64,000 bases of DNA from Myroides pelagicus (GTDB lineage: Bacteria; Bacteroidota; Bacteroidia; Flavobacteriales; Flavobacteriaceae), in NCBI RefSeq assembly GCF_009711055.1, contig NZ_WMJY01000016.1:1-64000 (forward strand). The letters run 5' to 3'. This document shows, piece after piece, positions 28,842-37,774 of this stretch (positions within the stretch are counted from its first letter, which is position 1; each line of letters begins with the position of its first letter). The notes beneath the pieces are model-generated. The model was given only the letters and a program-made list of their open reading frames with translations, made no database searches and had not been told where the DNA came from. The position numbers and the translations under genes were made by a program.

Positions 28842-29330
28842 ATGAAAGAAGAATTTACCTTATCGGTATTTACAGAAAATAGTATCGGTATGCTTACCAG
28901 AATTACCAATGTGTTTACACGTAGACATATTAATCTAGATAGTTTGACAGTATCTGAGTCAGAAGTGAAACAGGTTTTTAAGTATACTGTTGTTTTTAAA
29001 AGTACACAGGAACAAATCGATAAGCTAATTGGTCAGTTGGAGCGGTTAGTGGAAGTATTTAAGGTGTTTGCTCATAAGAATACAGAAATTATTTATCAGG
29101 AATTAGCCTTGTATAAGGTAAAGACAGATCTACTTTCTAATGGCGCGGTAGAACAGATCATCAGAGAGAGTCAGGCTCGTATTCTTACAGTTGATAGAGA
29201 GTTTATAGCGATCGAAAAGACAGGATATATTGAAGAAATAGAAAGTTTATTTGCGAAGTTATCTAGCTTCGGTATCCTTGAGTTTACTCGATCAGGAAGA
29301 GTAGCAATTAATAAAGCTATGATAGAATAG
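28842..29330 (+). CDS. ilvN: Acetolactate synthase small (regulatory) subunit
   Basis: ACT-domain subunit that activates and gives valine feedback sensitivity to the large subunit encoded just upstream. At 162 residues it resembles the IlvH/IlvN class. The N-terminal ACT domain (residues 1-75: FTLSVFTENSIGMLTRITNVFTRRHINLDSLTV) is followed by a C-terminal domain (AVEQIIRESQARILTVDREFIAIEKTG). Naming as ilvN or ilvH is a matter of convention. Confidence 0.95.
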   Translation: MKEEFTLSVFTENSIGMLTRITNVFTRRHINLDSLTVSESEVKQVFKYTVVFKSTQEQIDKLIGQLERLVEVFKVFAHKNTEIIYQELALYKVKTDLLSNGAVEQIIRESQARILTVDREFIAIEKTGYIEEIESLFAKLSSFGILEFTRSGRVAINKAMIE

Positions 29331-29379
29331 CATTAAAGGGTTTTAATAATAAAAATAACACAATTAAAAAACATATAAT

Positions 29380-30426
29380 ATGGGACAAATTAATTTCGGA
29401 GGAACACTGGAAAACGTAGTAACAAGACAAGAGTTTACATTAGATAAAGCAAGAGAAGTATTAAAAGACGAGGTTTTAGCAGTAATTGGATATGGTGTAC
29501 AAGGTCCAGGTCAAGCGTTAAACCTTAGAGATAATAAATTTAATGTTATCGTTGGTCAGCGTAAGAATTCGGACAGTTGGCAAAAAGCTGTAGCTGACGG
29601 ATGGGAAGAAGGAAAAAATTTGTTTGATATAGAAGAGGCTTGTCAACGCGGAACGATTGTTATGAACTTACTATCAGATGCTGGACAGATACATACATGG
29701 GATACTGTAAAAGCACAACTAACTAAAGGGAAAGCACTGTATTTTTCGCATGGATTTGGAGTAGCGTTTAATCAGAAAACGAGTATTGTTCCACCTGCTG
29801 GAATTGATGTTTTTTTAGTTGCGCCAAAAGGATCAGGAACTTCATTGCGAACGTTGTTTTTAGAAGGGTGTGGGTTGAATTCAAGTTATGCTATTTATCA
29901 AGATGCAACAGGTCGTGCAGAGCAGCGTGCCTTGGCTGTAGGGATTGCCATCGGATCGGGTTATATGTTTGAGACGACCTTCCAAAAAGAGGCGTATAGT
30001 GACTTGACTGGTGAGCGTGGTGTTTTGATGGGAGCTATTGCTGGAATTTTTGAAGCGCAATACAATGTATTAAGAGGCAAAGGACATACGCCAAGTGAGG
30101 CATTTAATGAGACCGTAGAAGAATTAACTCAAAGCCTAATGCCTTTGGTAGCAAATAACGGTATGGACTGGATGTATGCAAATTGTTCAACTACAGCTCA
30201 GCGTGGAGCACTAGACTGGAAAGACAAGTTTAGAGACGCTACAACCCCTGTATTTGAAAATTTGTATGAAAGTGTTGCTTCTGGACGTGAAGCAGAGATT
30301 GTAATTGAGGCTAATAGTAAAAAAGACTATAGAGCGAAGTTAGAGGAAGAATTGAAAGAACTCAGAGAAAGTGAACTATGGCAAGCAGGCGCTGAAGTAC
30401 GTAAACTAAGACCATCTAAATCATGA
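29380..30426 (+). CDS. ilvC: Ketol-acid reductoisomerase
   Basis: NADPH- and magnesium-dependent isomeroreductase, the second common step of Val/Leu/Ile synthesis. Length 348 puts it in the short (class I) group. The dinucleotide motif is AVIGYGVQGPGQALNLRD, with GQRKNSDSW as cofactor-phosphate region. Metal ligands lie in the DLTGERGVLMGAIAGIFEAQY segment and in FNETVEELTQSLMPL. The stop codon overlaps the ilvA start (ATGA), so the two are translationally coupled. Confidence 0.97.
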   Translation: MGQINFGGTLENVVTRQEFTLDKAREVLKDEVLAVIGYGVQGPGQALNLRDNKFNVIVGQRKNSDSWQKAVADGWEEGKNLFDIEEACQRGTIVMNLLSDAGQIHTWDTVKAQLTKGKALYFSHGFGVAFNQKTSIVPPAGIDVFLVAPKGSGTSLRTLFLEGCGLNSSYAIYQDATGRAEQRALAVGIAIGSGYMFETTFQKEAYSDLTGERGVLMGAIAGIFEAQYNVLRGKGHTPSEAFNETVEELTQSLMPLVANNGMDWMYANCSTTAQRGALDWKDKFRDATTPVFENLYESVASGREAEIVIEANSKKDYRAKLEEELKELRESELWQAGAEVRKLRPSKS

Positions 30427-31667
30427 ACCTAATCACTAAAATATACCAAGCTCAACAAAATATAGCACGAGTCACGGTAGAAACCCCCTTAATAAAAAAC
30501 CTAAACCTCAGCGGGCTGTATCAGGCAGATATTTATCTGAAAAGGGAGGATTTACAGCCTGTTCGATCCTATAAATTAAGAGGAGCGTATAATAAAATAA
30601 GTACACTTACCCCAGAGCAGCAGGCTACTGGAGTAGTCTGTGCAAGTGCTGGAAATCATGCACAAGGGGTTGCTTTTTCTTGTAATCAATTAGGTATTCA
30701 CGCTACTATATTTATGCCGATTACCACGCCAAAGCAAAAGATAGATCAAGTGAAGCTATTTGGAAAAGAAATGGTCGAGATTGTTCTAAAAGGAGATACT
30801 TTTGATGCTTGTTTTGTAGAGGCAAAAGCATTTTGTGATTTATCTAAGGCAGTATTAATACACCCATTTGATGATGAACAAGTTATAGCTGGTCAGGGAA
30901 CTGTAGGGTTAGAGGTTTTACAGATGATCAAGCAACCAATTGATTACATATTTGTACCAATTGGCGGAGGTGGACTAGCCGCTGGTGTAAGTACAGTGTT
31001 TAAACAGTTGAGTCCACAGACAAAAGTCATCGGTGTAGAACCTCAAGGGGCTGCTTCTATGCAATTGTCTATGGTTAATAAAGTTAATACTACTTTGTCA
31101 AGTGTAGATACTTTTGTTGATGGAGCAGCCGTTAAACGAGTAGGCGAATTGACCTTTGAGATTTGTAAGGAAAATTTGCACGAAGTATTGACAGTAGCAG
31201 AAGGTAAAGTTTGTACAACTATCCTCAAATTGTATAATGAAGAGGCATTAGTGGTCGAACCTGCAGGAGCATTGAGTATTGCTGCTTTGGATTTGTATAA
31301 GGAACACTTGGTGGGCAAACGCGTTGTCTGTGTAGTTAGTGGAAGTAATAACGATATCACTCGTACCGAGGAAATCAAAGAACGTTCCCTTTTACACGAA
31401 GGGTTGAAGCATTATTTCATTGTCAATTTTCCTCAGCGCCCTGGAGCGCTAAAAGAGTTTGTTAATCAGGTCTTGGGAGATAACGATGACATCACATACT
31501 TTCAGTTTGCCAAGAAAACCAATAGAGAAAAAGGACCAGCTGTTGTCGGTGTTGAACTAGCTAATAAAGATGATTATAAACGCTTGATTAAACAGTTAGA
31601 TGCTCACGCGTTTAATTATCAATACCTAAATGATAATCAGGCGCTATTTACTCATATTGTCGGGTAA
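30423..31667 (+). CDS. ilvA: Threonine dehydratase, biosynthetic
   Basis: PLP enzyme that makes 2-oxobutyrate from threonine, committing carbon to isoleucine. The 414-residue product has the PLP lysine in YLKREDLQPVRSYKLRGAYNKI, the glycine-rich loop IFVPIGGGGLAAGVSTVFK, and CVVSGSNND. A single ACT-like C-terminal regulatory region follows (HYFIVNFPQRPGALKEFVNQVLG), so isoleucine feedback control is expected. It is the last gene of the ilv operon, followed by a terminator. Confidence 0.97.
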   Translation: MNLITKIYQAQQNIARVTVETPLIKNLNLSGLYQADIYLKREDLQPVRSYKLRGAYNKISTLTPEQQATGVVCASAGNHAQGVAFSCNQLGIHATIFMPITTPKQKIDQVKLFGKEMVEIVLKGDTFDACFVEAKAFCDLSKAVLIHPFDDEQVIAGQGTVGLEVLQMIKQPIDYIFVPIGGGGLAAGVSTVFKQLSPQTKVIGVEPQGAASMQLSMVNKVNTTLSSVDTFVDGAAVKRVGELTFEICKENLHEVLTVAEGKVCTTILKLYNEEALVVEPAGALSIAALDLYKEHLVGKRVVCVVSGSNNDITRTEEIKERSLLHEGLKHYFIVNFPQRPGALKEFVNQVLGDNDDITYFQFAKKTNREKGPAVVGVELANKDDYKRLIKQLDAHAFNYQYLNDNQALFTHIVG

Positions 31668-31706
31668 GAGATAATCGGTTAGAAATGTAACTAGTATAAA
31701 TTAAAC

Positions 31707-31741
31707 AATAGGTTCCCTCGAATAAAGGGGACCTATTTTTT
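31707..31741 (+). terminator. Terminator of the ilv operon
   Basis: AATAGGTTCCC and GGGGACCTATT form an 11-bp stem (one G-T pair) followed by a run of T, 40 bp after ilvA. Confidence 0.85.
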
Positions 31742-31831
31742 GCTATTATAAAGGGCAATTTGCATTGATAGAGCGCTTTTAAAAATAATTACATTTACGA
31801 ATAATTTAAAAGGAATTCTGGTAAGGTAGAT

Positions 31832-32380
31832 ATGGAGGAAGAAATAATTAATTTAGAACAAATAGAAACCCCTATTGGTACAGTAGTGGTTTGTGCGAGT
31901 GCACAAGGAATATGTCTGCTTGAATTTGCTGATTTAGCAGACTTAGATAAAGAACTTCAACGTTTAACTCAGGCAAAACAAGCTGTAATTGTTCAACGTG
32001 ATCATCCATATATTCAGCAGTTAAAACAGGAGCTTGAAGCGTATTTTTCAGGAAGGTTAACGGATTTTTCGGTTCCTTTAGATTTGATTGGTACAGATTT
32101 TCAACAAAAAGTATGGCGGGGGTTATTATCAATTCCTTATGGTGAGATAAGATCGTATAAGCAACAGTCAGATTACCTTGATATCCCCAAAAGTATTCGT
32201 GCAGTAGCTAATGCCAATGGAATGAACTCAATAGCTATACTTATTCCTTGTCACCGAATTATCGGAACCGATGGTAGTTTGACGGGGTATAGAGGAGGAC
32301 TTTGGAGAAAGGAGTTTTTGCTAACACTAGAGAATAAAGAATTTAATCAAAAGGATCAACTTCAATTAAGGTTTGAATAA
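31832..32380 (+). CDS. ogt: Methylated-DNA-protein-cysteine methyltransferase
   Basis: Suicide repair protein that takes the alkyl group from O6-alkylguanine onto its own cysteine. The 182-residue product carries the active-site motif IPCHRIIG (Cys140) and the preceding DNA-binding helix-turn-helix (SIPYGEIRSYKQQSDYL ... RAVANANGMNSIAILIPC). The N-terminal RNase H-like domain starts LEQIETPIGTVVVCASAQG. No Ada regulatory domain is present. It is 14 bp before a peptidase E family gene and is probably co-transcribed with it. Confidence 0.95.
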   Translation: MEEEIINLEQIETPIGTVVVCASAQGICLLEFADLADLDKELQRLTQAKQAVIVQRDHPYIQQLKQELEAYFSGRLTDFSVPLDLIGTDFQQKVWRGLLSIPYGEIRSYKQQSDYLDIPKSIRAVANANGMNSIAILIPCHRIIGTDGSLTGYRGGLWRKEFLLTLENKEFNQKDQLQLRFE

Positions 32381-32394
32381 TAAGGTTTGAAGTA

Positions 32395-33012
32395 ATGAAA
32401 AGAATGTTTTTAGCGGCGTCTTTTAGTGATGTCATGAGTTTGTTTATTGAATTTGTAGGAGAACAGGTTAAGGGAAAGAGCGTAACTTTTATTCCAACAG
32501 CAAGTATTATAGAGCAGTATACAGGACATGTAAGCAATGACCAATTAGCATTTGAAGCATTAGGAATTAAAGTTGATGTGTTAGAATTAACCAATGCTAC
32601 TCTAGAGGAGATTCTAGAAAAGCTTACGAGCAATGATTATATTTTTGTTTCAGGAGGCAATACTTTCTTTTTGTTACAAGAATTAAAACGAAGTGGTGCT
32701 GACCAAATAATTATAGATCAGGTAGCTCAGGGTAAAGTATATATAGGAACTTCTGCCGGAAGTATGGTGATGTCTCCAGATATTAAGTATATAGAAGCAA
32801 TGGATGAGCGAGCAAAGGCTCTCTTATTAGAAGGTACCACAGCTCTTGGTCTTATAGATAAATATCCTATAGCTCATTTTAAGAATGCTCCATTTGCCGA
32901 GGTAGTCGATCAGATTATTGAGGATTTTATGGATCAATTACCACTTGTTCCACTTAGTAATCATCAAGTACTACTTATACGCGGAGAACAAATAGATATT
33001 AAGCAGATATAA
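32395..33012 (+). CDS. Peptidase E (S51) family protein, glutamine-amidotransferase-like fold
   Basis: A 205-residue cytoplasmic protein with the nucleophile-elbow sequence GTSAGSMVMSP (Ser nucleophile) and the preceding FVSGGNTFFLLQEL, both diagnostic of the S51 dipeptidase E / cyanophycinase-like family. The later ALGLIDKYPIAHF carries the expected His. Members cleave Asp-X dipeptides or have unassigned roles. Naming it pepE would go beyond what the sequence shows. Confidence 0.85.
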   Translation: MKRMFLAASFSDVMSLFIEFVGEQVKGKSVTFIPTASIIEQYTGHVSNDQLAFEALGIKVDVLELTNATLEEILEKLTSNDYIFVSGGNTFFLLQELKRSGADQIIIDQVAQGKVYIGTSAGSMVMSPDIKYIEAMDERAKALLLEGTTALGLIDKYPIAHFKNAPFAEVVDQIIEDFMDQLPLVPLSNHQVLLIRGEQIDIKQI

Positions 33013-33227
33013 AGGTGTATATATGTGAATTAGAAGTGTTTTTTTTTTTTTTGATTTTGTATTTATATTAAAATAGTAATATTGTTTATGTGTTTTAAGT
33101 TAAAATAGTATATTTGGTTTGTGTGAATAGAAAATTATTACACTAGTGTTTTACCATACCTTATTGAAACAGTGTATGGAGGTGTTTTTATTTTTTAATT
33201 GATATCAATAGCATAATAAAATATACT

Positions 33228-33701
33228 ATGGCAATTTCTATACATACTTTTTATATCTTATTAGGAATATTAGCACTAACAGGGTTAGTTCTTTCTCAAC
33301 GGTATCGATTCAGTAAAAGAATATTAAAAAGTAATTGGGTGTTTTTAGATTTTGCCTTGATTATTGGGTTATTGTACTTGTTTCCCCCTAGACTTTTGAC
33401 CGTTTATTCTTGTACTGCATATAAAGAAGAGGTTATTTTGTTTCCCGTTTCTCTAGGGAAGTATAAGGCCGCTTTTGGACAGCATACTTATATTGTCAAT
33501 AAGTCTTCACATACCTTGACATTTGAACATGTGTATTATGGCACTAATCACGCCAAACAAGGAGAACATTCTATTTTTATCAAACCCAAAGAAATTAAAG
33601 AAATCAAAACATTCCATATTGATTTCTTACTTAGCACACCTGCTTTATCTATCTCAAACAACGCGAAAGGAGCGACTAAAACAATGCTTACTTGTGAATA
33701 G
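33228..33701 (+). CDS. Membrane-anchored protein of unknown function
   Basis: Not recognised. The 157-residue product has two N-terminal hydrophobic helices (about 6-24 and 41-58, separated by a basic loop SQRYRFSKRILKSN), then a 95-residue polar domain rich in beta-strand pattern (HTYIVNKSSHTLTFEHVYYG). The fold is likely periplasmic or cytoplasmic depending on topology. It is preceded by about 215 non-coding bases containing a run of 14 T (33039-33052) and an imperfect hairpin. No neighbour suggests a role. Confidence 0.6.
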   Translation: MAISIHTFYILLGILALTGLVLSQRYRFSKRILKSNWVFLDFALIIGLLYLFPPRLLTVYSCTAYKEEVILFPVSLGKYKAAFGQHTYIVNKSSHTLTFEHVYYGTNHAKQGEHSIFIKPKEIKEIKTFHIDFLLSTPALSISNNAKGATKTMLTCE

Positions 33702-33831
33702 TTGTTCTTTTATTTAGGGTTAGTGCATACTGTTATTATCGAAATGATTTAAAGAAGATTTAAACTACAATTTACTGTTGGTTTATTGTATATGTTGTAT
33801 TTTGGCTTTGAAAAGTTAATCATCTTACGAT

Positions 33832-34767
33832 ATGGAAAAGTTAGCCTGTAAGACTTGTGGTCATCTAATATTACCTACGACAGCAAAAAAAAACGATGGT
33901 ATGTGTGCTTTATGTGCCAAAGGTATGATTACTGAACAGTGTCAGGTATGTCATAAGGTTGTTTATGGTGTTAGTACTATTCACAATGGAACTCGAATGT
34001 GTCTATCGTGTAATCAAGATCACAGTTTAAAGCGCAGTTTGCAATGGCGTGAATTATGCAGTGATACATTGACCTATATAGCAACTGATAGTATTAAGAT
34101 TAAATTGTTTCCAGCTTATACAGAGGTATTTGTTACAGAGCAGTGTTTAGGTTTTTATTACCCCTTGTGTAGTTTACAGTTTCAATGGAAAGGCGATCAA
34201 ACCACAGAAACAGTCCATATTGTTTCACATAATGGTTTGTGGTTTGCAGAGGAAGGCGAGCCCAATAATCCCTACGAATCTTTTTCTATGTTTGATCGAA
34301 TAGGTGACAAGTATAAATTAACTGGTTCGCTGACAAACTTTAGTGGTTGGAAATATGTGCAAGCACTATACAAATTTATGGAAAGAGAATTTAAGCATTT
34401 GTCACAAACACATGAGAGTAAACAAGCTTTTATTGAGGCTGTCTTAGCAAGTTACCCCCATAAGTTAGGAGATTTTGATAAAGAGTATTATATCGAGACT
34501 TACTATGAATACACAATGCGTAAACAAGCGTGTGTAGAGAAAGGCTTCTTACCTTATGATTCGATTGATAAGGCTGTTTTCTCTTTGTTCAATGAGGAGC
34601 ACTTCATTGCAATTGGAGAGGAAATTATTGACTATAGAGAAGCTGGCGGAGTCGATCGTCCATTAGGAGTATGCTGGTCTGAGTCTTTTTTTGGTGATGG
34701 CAATCATATTTTTGCTTTTCTTGATGAAAATAAAGATAAGGTTTACTTGGTTAACCAATATTCTTAA
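33832..34767 (+). CDS. Zinc-ribbon protein of unknown function
   Basis: A 311-residue protein whose first 65 residues hold four CxxC-type pairs (CKTCG, CALC, CQVC, CLSC), i.e. two zinc-ribbon-like units. The rest is an unrecognised globular domain with WKYVQALYKFMEREFKHL and DFDKEYYIETYYEYTMRKQACVEKGF. There is no signal peptide or membrane helix. Convergent with the histidine kinase gene. Function unknown; zinc binding is inference from the Cys pattern. Confidence 0.65.
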   Translation: MEKLACKTCGHLILPTTAKKNDGMCALCAKGMITEQCQVCHKVVYGVSTIHNGTRMCLSCNQDHSLKRSLQWRELCSDTLTYIATDSIKIKLFPAYTEVFVTEQCLGFYYPLCSLQFQWKGDQTTETVHIVSHNGLWFAEEGEPNNPYESFSMFDRIGDKYKLTGSLTNFSGWKYVQALYKFMEREFKHLSQTHESKQAFIEAVLASYPHKLGDFDKEYYIETYYEYTMRKQACVEKGFLPYDSIDKAVFSLFNEEHFIAIGEEIIDYREAGGVDRPLGVCWSESFFGDGNHIFAFLDENKDKVYLVNQYS

Positions 34768-34789
34768 GTAATAATTACTTTGTAATGTT

Positions 34790-36832
34790 TTAGCTCTCTG
34801 CCTGTTTGGTGTCAATAGTCAGTGTTATACTTGTGCCTTTTTGTATTTTGGAAGATAGATTTAAAGTGGCTTGTGCTACTTTTGCACGTTCTTTCATACT
34901 AGCAAGACCTAGACCGTTAATTTTGTTTTTAGCGATACCTACCCCGTTGTCTTTGATTAAGACAACTAAATGATGATCCTGCATCGCTATATCGATCAGG
35001 CATTCAGTTGCTTTTGAATGTTTATTGATATTCTGTAATGCTTCTTGTAATATATGGTAAATATTCACTTTTTGAATCGTTGTAATACAGTCAAAGGTTA
35101 AGTTTTGCTCAATGTGTAGATTGAATACTGTTTTAAATGAGTTGGATTGTTTTTGAACCAGTTCTACAATTAAGTTTTCAAAACTCTTGTTTTTAAACAA
35201 GTTACTTTGGGCTAAAGCATGAGAAATATCACGGACAATTTGCTCTAGTGAAAGTAACTCATTGATTAATAGAGTTTGCATATCAGTATTTTTAGACTCT
35301 AGTTGTTGCAAGTTAAACCGAATGGTAAACAAACTATTAATCACCCCATCGTGTAAGTCTTTTGCTACTCTATTGCGTTCGTTTTGAACGGCTTGTTGCT
35401 CTATGTTATTATTCTCGATTAAGAGATTTAGTATTTCTTGATCTTTTGATTTTCGCAAGTTCAGACTTTCCAATGCTTTATTACGGCTTTTTAGTCTAAA
35501 GAATAGAATAACGAAAACCAATAATATAGTAAGTACGGTAGCTACGCCTATGATAATAGTGATACGGTATTTAAGTTGCTCATTTTCTTTAGATAAAGTG
35601 AAACTTTCATATTCAATTTCAGTAAATTTCTCTCTAGTGGTCTGTTGTTGGAGGTCGAGTTTTCTGTTTAAGTGAATTAATTCGTCGATTAATAGGGCAG
35701 TCGCCTTATTTTTATCGTTGAGTAGAAGTAGTTCAATAGCTTCTTTCTGCAGCCTGAAAAGATTGTTTTCTTTGGCAAGAGTGTACGCCTTCATCGTCCA
35801 GTCCAATGATTCCTGTTTCTGCTTTAGGTCGTTGTAAATATCTCCTAGGGTTAAGCTTGTTTCTACTTGGTAATTTGTATAGTCCAAACGTTTTTGAATG
35901 TCGTAGGACAGCAGTAAGTCCTCAATAATGTTTTCATTATTGCCTTGATAATATTTAGCTAAGGCATAAATAGAGTGAATATAAGCATAGTTAATCGCTG
36001 AGTATTCTTTGTTTAAATAAGTTAATGCTTGCTGAGCTGTTAATTCTGCTTGTTTATATTCATTAATATTTAGGTAATAGGACGCAAGATTTGTGTATAA
36101 GCCAGTAAGTGCTGAATAATATTTTTGTTGTGTCAAAATCTCGAATCTCCCTTCGTCTTTTGTTAACTTATCTAAGGCTTGATCAAATAGTGTTTGTGCT
36201 TGATCAAGTGATAGTTCTTCTGTTTGACAAAAGATCATGAGTTGATAGGCTTCAATAAGTATTGGGCTTTTTGGTTTATTTCGGTCCAGATAGTCTATTG
36301 ATTGGGTTAGTTTCTTTTTAGACTCTGAAAACAAACCAAGTCGATAGAGCAATCGCGATTGATAGTATTTATTCTCAGCCATGGCCAGGCTGTCTTGAGC
36401 GATACTATAGACGTTTTCAGCTTTTAGATAATAGTGATATACACTGTCAGACTGTTCAATGTTGTTATAAAAAAAAGCGATGTCTTGATAGGCTTTAGCC
36501 TCTCTATTTAAGTCCTTGTTTTTTTGAGCAAATTTGATAACACTTTGGCTAAGTGAAAGGAAAGCATTTTTATTGCCTGTCCAGCTCAATTGGTCAAGTA
36601 CGCTATCAACTAAAGGTAGCGAAGATTCGATATTTTTTACTTTTAATGCACGTAAGGTTTGAGGTTCTATTGCTTTACTTATAGAATCTCTTTGACCCTC
36701 AGTAGGTTTAGTTGAATATAAATAATCTAAATCAGTTTGATAAGTTGTTTTATTATCCTGACAACCCGATGTACCCAATATTAATCCACTAAAGAGTAGG
36801 GGGTAAATGACAGCAGTAATTTTTTTAAGCAT
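34790..36832 (-). CDS. Lipoprotein-type TPR sensor histidine kinase (HisKA_3)
   Basis: A 680-residue sensor kinase. The N-terminus looks like a lipoprotein signal (MLKKITAVIYPLLFSGLILG then TSGC, lipobox Cys near residue 24). It is followed by about 350 residues of TPR-like helices, then a transmembrane helix (ITIIIGVATVLTILLVFVILFF) and a coiled coil. The HisKA_3 dimerisation/phosphoacceptor motif is NERNRVAKDLHDGVINSLF (His494), and an HATPase_c domain follows with DNGVGIAKNKINGLGLASMKERA. This is the NarL/LuxR-partnered class common in Bacteroidetes. No response regulator is adjacent, so it appears orphan here. What the TPR sensor detects is unknown. Confidence 0.9.
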   Translation of the reverse strand: MLKKITAVIYPLLFSGLILGTSGCQDNKTTYQTDLDYLYSTKPTEGQRDSISKAIEPQTLRALKVKNIESSLPLVDSVLDQLSWTGNKNAFLSLSQSVIKFAQKNKDLNREAKAYQDIAFFYNNIEQSDSVYHYYLKAENVYSIAQDSLAMAENKYYQSRLLYRLGLFSESKKKLTQSIDYLDRNKPKSPILIEAYQLMIFCQTEELSLDQAQTLFDQALDKLTKDEGRFEILTQQKYYSALTGLYTNLASYYLNINEYKQAELTAQQALTYLNKEYSAINYAYIHSIYALAKYYQGNNENIIEDLLLSYDIQKRLDYTNYQVETSLTLGDIYNDLKQKQESLDWTMKAYTLAKENNLFRLQKEAIELLLLNDKNKATALLIDELIHLNRKLDLQQQTTREKFTEIEYESFTLSKENEQLKYRITIIIGVATVLTILLVFVILFFRLKSRNKALESLNLRKSKDQEILNLLIENNNIEQQAVQNERNRVAKDLHDGVINSLFTIRFNLQQLESKNTDMQTLLINELLSLEQIVRDISHALAQSNLFKNKSFENLIVELVQKQSNSFKTVFNLHIEQNLTFDCITTIQKVNIYHILQEALQNINKHSKATECLIDIAMQDHHLVVLIKDNGVGIAKNKINGLGLASMKERAKVAQATLNLSSKIQKGTSITLTIDTKQAES

Positions 36833-36936
36833 AGTTAACTGAATCTAGGGTAGTACATAATAATGAAGTTTTGACTAGGCTATTGTGTAACTTGTCAATA
36901 ATACAAGGGGAAAAAATTTATATCTATAGTAAAGCT

Positions 36937-36964
36937 TATAACCTATGCTGTATAGGTTATAAAC
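36937..36964. terminator. Hairpin after the truncated HigA-like gene
   Basis: TTATAACCTAT and ATAGGTTATAA form an 11-bp stem with a 5-base loop. It lies just past the stop of the small HigA-like gene on the minus strand, but lacks a long T-run. Confidence 0.5.
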
Positions 36965-36976
36965 TCTTTGTTCTTT

Positions 36977-37189
36977 TTAATCGTTGAGATACTTATTAAA
37001 TATTTTTATACTATCCAAGGGATCAGGCATACCCATCGGGGCATTTTCTCTTTCATAGTGCTCTAGTAAAATGTTTAAAACCTCTAATTCGTCCGCTTCT
37101 GGTGTATTATTAGCAGAACCTTCTAAATATTTGATCCTTATTAAGGCCATGTGGTAGTCCTCCTGTGTTCTTATTGGTTTTATAGTCAT
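36977..37189 (-). pseudogene. Truncated HigA-type antitoxin (N-terminal part only)
   Basis: The 70-residue product matches the N-terminal region of HigA antitoxins: TIKPIRTQEDYHMALIRIKYL, then TPEADELEVLNILLEHYE and PDPLDSIKI. It stops exactly where the XRE helix-turn-helix should begin, ending IFNKYLND. The downstream bases show no HTH remnant in any frame I checked, and no HigB-like toxin gene is present upstream. It is therefore probably a decayed antitoxin. Alternatively it is a stable small protein that keeps only the toxin-facing part. The N-terminal match is clear; the decay interpretation is inference. Confidence 0.6.
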
Positions 37190-37501
37190 AATTGAATCAA
37201 TTTGAATGAATAATTTGGTTTGAATATCTTCTTGGTACTGTATAAAGCTACTAATTATATTGTTATTTTTTAACTTTAAATCGGAAAATAAGTTGTTTTA
37301 AATTAAAAATAACATATAATTCACGTTTGGTCTTAAAATGGCAGTTCTTGTCTTGAGAATAGTAAAATCGAATAAATATCGTATTGCGAAAAAGGAAATT
37401 AACTAGATTACTTGGAGATAAAAACGCTTGGAAGGCTTATAAATAGTAGGATTTGTTGTGAAAAAAAACCAAAAAAAGGAGCAATTGTATTCATATTCTT
37501 A
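37190..37501. other. Non-coding stretch before the histone H1-like gene
   Basis: AT-rich, no gene or clear hairpin seen. It contains the promoter regions of the divergent HigA-like and H1-like genes. Confidence 0.5.
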
Positions 37502-37509
37502 TACATTTG
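37502..37509 (+). promoter_or_regulatory. -7 box of the histone H1-like gene
   Basis: TACATTTG matches TAnnTTTG and lies 30 bp before the ATG. A TTG at 37485-37487 is too close (14 bases) to be an ideal -33 element. Confidence 0.5.
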
Positions 37510-37539
37510 TGATTATTAAAAATTAATGTAAAAAATACC

Positions 37540-37716
37540 ATGAAAGAATTACTAGAAAAAATTTCTGCTGAGTACGAAGCTTTTCAAAAAGATGCAGCAT
37601 TACAAGTTGAGAACGGAAACAAAGCTGCTGGTACAAGAGCTCGTAAATCATCTTTGTCTTTAGAAAAACTAATGAAAGAGTTTAGAAAAGCTTCATTAGA
37701 AGATTCAAAAAAATAA
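37540..37716 (+). CDS. Histone H1-like DNA-binding protein
   Basis: A 58-residue, Lys-rich, helical protein: MKELLEKISAEYEAFQKDAA, then GNKAAGTRARKSSLSLEKL and MKEFRKASLEDSKK. It matches the short histone H1/Hc1-like proteins that are widespread in Bacteroidetes and probably bind DNA non-specifically as nucleoid components. The frame is complete, with a TACATTTG box upstream and a perfect terminator downstream, which supports a real single-gene unit. Function is by family only. Confidence 0.8.
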   Translation: MKELLEKISAEYEAFQKDAALQVENGNKAAGTRARKSSLSLEKLMKEFRKASLEDSKK

Positions 37717-37743
37717 TTTGTAGTTAATTATACAAGTTTAAAG

Positions 37744-37774
37744 GTCCTATTCACGAATGAATAGGACTTTTTTT
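37744..37774 (+). terminator. Terminator of the histone H1-like gene
   Basis: GTCCTATTCA and TGAATAGGAC form a stem around CGAA, followed by seven T. Its end touches the stop of the convergent hydrolase gene. Confidence 0.9.

Noticed and set aside
33039..33052. Run of 14 T upstream of the membrane protein gene, possible phase-variation tract
   Set aside because: It lies more than 170 bp from the start codon and is not within a recognisable promoter spacer; homopolymers of this kind are common in AT-rich intergenic DNA and error-prone in sequencing.
37190..37501. A HigB toxin remnant upstream of the truncated HigA
   Set aside because: No frame with HigB-like residues was found in this AT-rich stretch.
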